Below, in pieces: positions 59,921 through 64,000 of a stretch of 64,000 bases of DNA. Where the stretch lies: positions 128,838 to 192,837 of the forward strand of contig WSYB01000021.1 of assembly GCA_009773645.1 (NCBI GenBank), given 5' to 3'. Below the pieces are notes generated by a model. The model was not told the origin of the DNA and ran no database searches. It saw nothing but the letters and a program-made list of their open reading frames with translations. Within the stretch, counting starts at the first letter, position 1. Each line of letters begins with the position of its first letter. The stretch is from Geobacteraceae bacterium. Lineage in GTDB: Bacteria; Desulfobacterota; Desulfuromonadia; Geobacterales; Geobacteraceae. The position numbers were made by a program, and so were the translations under genes.

Positions 59921-61162
59921 TCACTTTGCAAGGCTGAACTGCCTGACTACCTCCTCAAGCCCTTCTGCAAGCCTGGCCAGCTCACCAGATGCCTCTGAAG
60001 TCTCATGTGAGCCTTTCGCCACTTGCCGAACAACCTGCGAGATATCATTAATGTTGTTATTTATCCCGTTTGTTGCGGCGGATTGCTTATCAGCTGCCAC
60101 GGCGATCTGTTGGACCTGGCCGGCAAGGGTCCCGATGCTCGCCAGGATATCGTTGACCGCTTCCTCGGATTGCGCAGCCTCCCGCGACCCTTCCTCGACC
60201 TCACTCACCCCCTGGGTCATAGACACCACCGCGTTCCTGGTTTTTGCCTGGATATCCTTGATCATGCCGCTGATCTCTCTCGTGGCCTTGGAGGTGCGTT
60301 CTGCCAGGGCCCGCACCTCGTCGGCAACCACGGCAAACCCTCTTCCCTGCTCTCCCGCTCGTGCCGCTTCGATGGCGGCGTTGAGGGCAAGGAGGTTGGT
60401 CTGGTCGGCAATATCCTCTATGGTACCGACTATCTTTCCGATATGATCCGAGCTTTCGCCAAGGGCTTCTACCGCAGCAGCAGTAGAGGTCACCATCTCC
60501 TGAAGCCTCTCCATGACGTCGATGGTCCTGTGAACCACTTCAGAACCCGTCCGCGCATGGTTGTTGGCTTCACCGGCCGCGGAAGCCATCATACCGCAGT
60601 TCGTGGCAATTTCCAGGCTCGTCGCCGACATCTCCTCACTCGCCACCGCCACCGTACCCGTCTGGGATGCCATTTCTTCAGCCCCGGTTGCAATCTGCTC
60701 AGCCGTCATATGCAATTGCCGCGACGCCGCGGCAATATGCTCGCTGTTCGCTGCGATACCGGCAATAATACCCGCCATCTTCGTCCTCATCCTGTTGACC
60801 CCTAGCGCCAGCTCTCCCATCTCGTCCTTTGTGTCAATATCGACGCCTTCGGCCAGGTTTCCCTCCGCAACCCCGCTGAGGTTTTTCGTAATCTTCGCCA
60901 GCGGAGACACAAGAGACCAGGAAATCAGCCATCCGAAGAATATTCCGAGGAGGATGGTTATGATGGTGACCACTGTGAGCATGCCTGTCATGGTGTTAAA
61001 TATGGTCATGTCGTTGGTCCCGCGGCTGCACCTGTACATGCCGTAGATGCCCAACGCACAGACCCCCGCAAGCCAACCATTGAAACAGACTACAAACAAG
61101 GTCAGTTTCGCTTTAAACCCGAGATCCAGATAGAACTTCCACAGTTTTGCAAAGACCTCCAT
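59921..61162 (-). CDS. Methyl-accepting chemotaxis protein
   Basis: The 413-residue protein has two closely spaced membrane helices (about residues 17-40 and 50-75) with a very short external loop. A HAMP domain follows ([18 protein letters not shown]). The signalling hairpin has [41 protein letters not shown]. Like the MCP at 18714-20402 it lacks a periplasmic sensor domain and a CheR pentapeptide. The start at 61162 has GAGAGG; the frame extends further but without a site. Confidence 0.9.
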   Translation of the reverse strand: MEVFAKLWKFYLDLGFKAKLTLFVVCFNGWLAGVCALGIYGMYRCSRGTNDMTIFNTMTGMLTVVTIITILLGIFFGWLISWSLVSPLAKITKNLSGVAEGNLAEGVDIDTKDEMGELALGVNRMRTKMAGIIAGIAANSEHIAAASRQLHMTAEQIATGAEEMASQTGTVAVASEEMSATSLEIATNCGMMASAAGEANNHARTGSEVVHRTIDVMERLQEMVTSTAAAVEALGESSDHIGKIVGTIEDIADQTNLLALNAAIEAARAGEQGRGFAVVADEVRALAERTSKATREISGMIKDIQAKTRNAVVSMTQGVSEVEEGSREAAQSEEAVNDILASIGTLAGQVQQIAVAADKQSAATNGINNNINDISQVVRQVAKGSHETSEASGELARLAEGLEEVVRQFSLAK

Positions 61163-61278
61163 AAGGCTTTTCCTCTCCCCTTGTTCCTGCTGCTGTATCG
61201 ATACTGCCAGTAATTTTATCGGCCCCTTTACGGCAAACTTTAAGTTCAAATCTCCCTTTTTCCGATTTATTAATATTA

Positions 61279-61644
61279 CTACCCCCCTGCCCGCTTAACC
61301 CGGTAGCCGCGCTTTTCCAGCTCGGCCATCAGAAGGTCGCAGTGGTCCCCCTGGATCTCAATGGTCCACTCCTTTACTGTGCCGCCGGTGCCGCAACGGC
61401 GCTTCAATTCCCCGGTCAGCGCATTCAGCGCCGCGGCATCCAGCGGTACACCTGTTATTACCGTCACGGTTTTCCCGCCCCTTCCCTTTGTTTCACGCTG
61501 CACCCGCACTACGCCGTCGCCAGGCCGGCGAGCCGGCTTTTTGCGACAGACACAGCCGGCAACAGGTTTCCCGCATCCGGGGCAAACCCGCCCCAGTTCC
61601 GACGAATAAACGAGCGGTGCATCCGCTGAATGTCTCTTCTTCAT
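61279..61644 (-). CDS. SUI1/eIF1-like translation factor (YciH family)
   Basis: The 121-residue protein has an N-terminal zinc-ribbon-like part ([13 protein letters not shown]) and a SUI1 domain (about 45-118). The domain reads [21 protein letters not shown], then [22 protein letters not shown] and the basic end [11 protein letters not shown]. Bacterial SUI1 proteins act on translation initiation fidelity or related steps; the role is not firmly established. There are no signs of operon linkage. Confidence 0.9.
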   Translation of the reverse strand: MKKRHSADAPLVYSSELGRVCPGCGKPVAGCVCRKKPARRPGDGVVRVQRETKGRGGKTVTVITGVPLDAAALNALTGELKRRCGTGGTVKEWTIEIQGDHCDLLMAELEKRGYRVKRAGG

Positions 61645-61686
61645 TTCCTCTCCTCCCGGCCGATCAATCTTGGCCGTGGCCCAACA

Positions 61687-61721
61687 GCAAAGGCCCCCGG
61701 CGAATTGCCGGGGGCCTTTGC
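61687..61721 (-). terminator. Terminator of the dodecahaem cytochrome gene
   Basis: The perfect stem GCAAAGGCCCCCGGC / GCCGGGGGCCTTTGC has a 5-nt loop. It lies about 30 bp past the cytochrome stop. The U-tract is weak. Confidence 0.75.
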
Positions 61722-61752
61722 TATCTTGAACAGTTACAGAAATACTCCCCTT

Positions 61753-62634
61753 CTATTTTCCCTTTTTCTGCTGTACCGGCAGGTCGTGGACATCCAGGTG
61801 ACAACCCAGGCAGTTGGGGAACCTGGCCAGTATCTCTTTCTTGTGGGGCGCATCGTGGCACTCGGTGCACTTAGGCACATACTTGTGGCGGGTATGGTGA
61901 CAGGTGGCGCAGTTTACCTTGCCGTGGAGGCTCGGTGTTTTCTGCCACTTGGCGTACACCTTGCCATGACAGGCGGCGCAGGTAGCACCCGGCGTATCCT
62001 TGGCATAGGTAATCTCCCGCGGTTTATGAACCGGATGGCACTTGGTGCAGGTAGCCAATTCCTGCCCAACGTGGTGCGGCTTGTGGCACTTGAAGCAGGA
62101 AGGTATATAGCCGTGGGCGGTATGGCATTTCTGACACGCGACCTTGCCGTGCTTGCTCGGAAACTTCATCAACTGGTCACGGGGGCCTGCATGGCACTCG
62201 GCGCATGCATTGGTGAGACGGGTCGTCATGGCAACTTTTTTCGGGGCGTGGGGGTTCGCGTGACATGTGGCGCAATCGGCGATTGTCGGTCCATGGGGCT
62301 TGGCATGACAGGTGGCGCACTTGGGCATCAGCTCATCCCACCCCCCTTTTTTCGGGTTGTATGAATGGAACGTGTTGTGGCATTTCTGACAGTCGAACCG
62401 GTGCTTTCCGCCGTCATCCTTGAGTGCCCGAAAAATGCTGCTGTGGCACTGGCCGCACTGGGTGGGAGTCAGGGGTTGCGGCTCCGTTGCGTAAAGCTCC
62501 GCAGCCACGGGAATATTCACCGTAGCGACCTTTTTCGCCTCTTTAGCGGCAAATGCCGCGCCCGCAAGCGCCAGTAAAAGCACCACCGCACCTGCGATCA
62601 CACTCTTTCGTTTCGATCCGGATAATTTCAGCAC
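61753..62634 (-). CDS. Dodecahaem c-type cytochrome
   Basis: The 293-residue exported protein has a signal peptide (to AAFAAKE). Twelve CxxCH motifs are visible (CGQCH, CQKCH, CATCH, CATCH, CAECH, CQKCH, CFKCH, CTKCH, CAACH, CATCH, CTECH and CLGCH), with extra histidines (for example HNTFH, HTRH) for distal ligation. It should be a periplasmic electron carrier in the wire between quinol oxidation and external acceptors. The start is GTG at 62634 with AAGGAGG. It is monocistronic: promoter upstream, terminator downstream. Confidence 0.93.
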   Translation of the reverse strand: MLKLSGSKRKSVIAGAVVLLLALAGAAFAAKEAKKVATVNIPVAAELYATEPQPLTPTQCGQCHSSIFRALKDDGGKHRFDCQKCHNTFHSYNPKKGGWDELMPKCATCHAKPHGPTIADCATCHANPHAPKKVAMTTRLTNACAECHAGPRDQLMKFPSKHGKVACQKCHTAHGYIPSCFKCHKPHHVGQELATCTKCHPVHKPREITYAKDTPGATCAACHGKVYAKWQKTPSLHGKVNCATCHHTRHKYVPKCTECHDAPHKKEILARFPNCLGCHLDVHDLPVQQKKGK

Positions 62635-62719
62635 GTCTCTCTTTCCTCCTTGTTAAGGTCATTGAATATGCGCCGGCAACGGGCAGACGCCCGCCGCCCG
62701 TTATGTTAATTGGGTGCTA

Positions 62720-62749
62720 TTAATACATCGTGATGAATTCCCTTGTCAA
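62720..62749 (-). promoter_or_regulatory. Predicted sigma-70 promoter of the cytochrome gene
   Basis: TTGACA (complement of 62744-62749) and TATTAA (complement of 62720-62725) are spaced by 18 bp. Between it and the GTG start lies a hairpin (ACGGGC...GCCCGT near 62680-62702), with AAGGAGG closer to the start. Confidence 0.5.
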
Positions 62750-62783
62750 TATGAAAAACGGAAGAGGTAAAAAAACCGGCTTC

Positions 62784-62889
62784 CTAATGTCCGTATTCGC
62801 CCGTGGTGACTTCCACCACTCTGCCGTTTTCGAATTTGAGGCGATAGAGGAAGCGTGCGTACCGGCGGATTAATTCGCGGCGAATAATA
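62784..62889 (-). other. Short open frame after the ElyC-like gene, no start
   Basis: A minus-strand frame of about 35 codons ends in TAG at 62784-62786. It reads IIRRELIRRYARFLYRLKFE and then NGRVVEVTTGEYGH. It has coding-like composition but no start codon with a ribosome site. It could be a decayed gene end or chance; I cannot decide. Confidence 0.3.
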
Positions 62890-63645
62890 TCACTGAGTCA
62901 GCCGGTAAAACATAAGTCCCAGGTATTCGTGAAGCGCGGCGGAGGTGCACCGAAGGGCCCCGACAGAGGGGAGGTAATGAAACAAGCTGTATTCCTCGCG
63001 CACCCCGGTTATTATGAATGCCGGCAGCGGTTGCGTCGTCACCCCCGCCCGGTTGAAGGCGGCAACGGAGCGCCGCATGTGGTATGAGGACGTCACCAGC
63101 AGGGGCTTCCTGAAACCGTAACGGGCGCATATCTCCCGGCAGTACCGGGCGTTTTCCGCGGTGTCGCGACTCCGCTCCTCCACGACAATCATGCTCTCCG
63201 GAACACCGAGATCCGTAAGAAACCTTTTGAGCACACCGGCCTCGGAGGTCCCGCCTTTCAGCCACGCCCCCCCTGAGGCGATTACCGGAACATTCATTCT
63301 CTTTTGCGCCCGCACTGCGGTAACGAGCCTGGACAGGGCTTCTTCCGACGGGGTGCCGCGGCCCGACAGATCCCTGGCGTATTCGTAGATCCCGCCCCCA
63401 AGCAGGATGATGACATCGCCATGAAGTGAGGCGGGAATCTTCGCCCCCTTTTCCAGTCCGCCCATGAGGAAGTCCGCAAAGGGGGCCGTGGAACAGAACC
63501 AGAGAAGCAGGGCCAGCACCGCATTGAACACCCCGGCTTTCCAGTTTTTTCGCCGCGCCAGCCAGACCCCGGAACAGAAGAGGAGAACGATGAATATGCC
63601 GGGCGGCAGAAGAAAGGCCGTGAGAAACTTTTTTATCGCAAACAT
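62890..63645 (-). CDS. ElyC/SanA-type DUF218 protein
   Basis: The 251-residue protein has two N-terminal membrane helices (about 8-30 and 38-55) and a DUF218 domain facing the periplasm (about 75-225). The domain has VIILLGGGIYEYARD, PVIASGGAWLKGGTSEAGVL, VEERSRDTAENARYC and PLLVTSSYHMRRSVAAFNRAG. The family includes ElyC and SanA, which affect peptidoglycan and envelope integrity. The ribosome site is GAGG before the ATG. Confidence 0.88.
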   Translation of the reverse strand: MFAIKKFLTAFLLPPGIFIVLLFCSGVWLARRKNWKAGVFNAVLALLLWFCSTAPFADFLMGGLEKGAKIPASLHGDVIILLGGGIYEYARDLSGRGTPSEEALSRLVTAVRAQKRMNVPVIASGGAWLKGGTSEAGVLKRFLTDLGVPESMIVVEERSRDTAENARYCREICARYGFRKPLLVTSSYHMRRSVAAFNRAGVTTQPLPAFIITGVREEYSLFHYLPSVGALRCTSAALHEYLGLMFYRLTQ

Positions 63646-63847
63646 GCCGGCGCCTCATTTCCCCTGAAAGGGAAAGGATTGTCCTGTCATTCATGGCCTG
63701 CATAATACACGCAGAGCCGAAATCTTTAAACCTCTAAAAAGTATTGCGCCATAGATTTTCACGGATCAACAGATAAAACCGTTGCCAAGCCCCCATAAAA
63801 GGTATATTCCATTTCCGAACCACTCTCTTTATGCAACGGACAGGTGT

Positions 63848-64000
63848 ATGACGGCGACATTGATCATCCCCATCATCGTTATGGCGCTGGCTCTCTTCTC
63901 CCCCTCTGCCGCGCGGGCCTTTGACAACGAATCCTTTAAAAGCACGCAGCGGGAATATACCCTGCTTGCGGGGTACGGCATCACTCACAGGGGTTTCGGT
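63848..64000 (+). CDS. Probable lipid A deacylase (PagL-like), 5' part
   Basis: Fifty-one codons run to the window edge. A signal peptide (to ARAFD) is followed by a segment EYTLLAGYGITHRGFG like the first beta strand of acyloxyacyl hydrolase/PagL proteins. If so it removes a fatty acyl chain from lipid A in the outer membrane. The assignment rests on a short stretch. It is divergent from the ElyC-like gene. Confidence 0.5.
   Translation, partial: MTATLIIPIIVMALALFSPSAARAFDNESFKSTQREYTLLAGYGITHRGFG

Overview
The window reads as chromosomal DNA of a Geobacter-like bacterium (Desulfuromonadota). This is inferred from gene content, not from an alignment. The pointers are a periplasmic cytochrome with twelve CxxCH haem sites, large ferredoxin-type membrane proteins, an electron-transfer-flavoprotein cluster, abundant two-component and chemotaxis genes, a PEP-CTERM protein behind a sigma-54 promoter, and many intergenic palindromes and period-7 repeats.

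Layout. Positions 1-3422 are the right end of an integrated element: a divergent repressor/ORF6N control region, a lipoprotein, a small helix-turn-helix-like protein and a tyrosine recombinase. It ends at a tRNA-Thr(CGT) 3' remnant whose terminator is still in place. From 3.5 to 10.4 kb lie a CxxCC protein, three tandem paralogous mini-proteins, an alpha/beta hydrolase, a deleted and frameshifted EF-G-like gene and an AspT-type transporter. From 10.5 to 15.8 kb a porin is followed by a polyferredoxin membrane protein and a broken DUF362 gene, separated by debris of a type I restriction-modification locus. From 15.8 to 28 kb are mostly minus-strand housekeeping and envelope genes: Smr, OmpA lipoprotein, DUF401 permease, MCP, TPR, MltD-like transglycosylase, HflX with an apparent AUA start, and FabI. 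Then come a plus-strand GAF/HD-GYP protein and an HMA-domain protein.

From 28.3 to 32.5 kb lies dusB, an NtrB/NtrC-like pair and an isochorismatase-family hydrolase. From 32.5 to 35 kb the gene density is low. From 35.3 to 41.8 kb lies an electron-transfer-flavoprotein (ETF) cluster: a long acyl-CoA dehydrogenase, an ETF:quinone oxidoreductase-like protein with ferredoxin tail, EtfB and a divergent EtfA. It probably carries electrons from an acyl-CoA oxidation to the quinone pool. From 42 to 44 kb are a DTW protein and an Xre-RES toxin-antitoxin pair with a strong promoter.

From 44 to 51.6 kb lie a Rossmann-type protein, dnaB, recO, a porin, small TPR and lipoprotein genes, an L,D-transpeptidase overlapping folA, and then the PEP-CTERM protein. 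From 53 to 58.7 kb a minus-strand run encodes MutS2, a GGQ peptidyl-tRNA hydrolase-like protein, a fused cyclic-phosphodiesterase/HAD protein and a diadenylate cyclase with DACNV-type architecture. The right end holds a MocA-like transferase, a 59-residue SAP-like protein, an MCP, a SUI1 factor, the dodecahaem cytochrome, an ElyC/DUF218 protein and the start of a probable lipid A deacylase.

The most unusual points are the CPDase-HAD fusion beside a ribosome-rescue-type gene, the DACNV diadenylate cyclase, the period-7 intergenic arrays, the AUA-started hflX, and the two genes broken by internal deletions.
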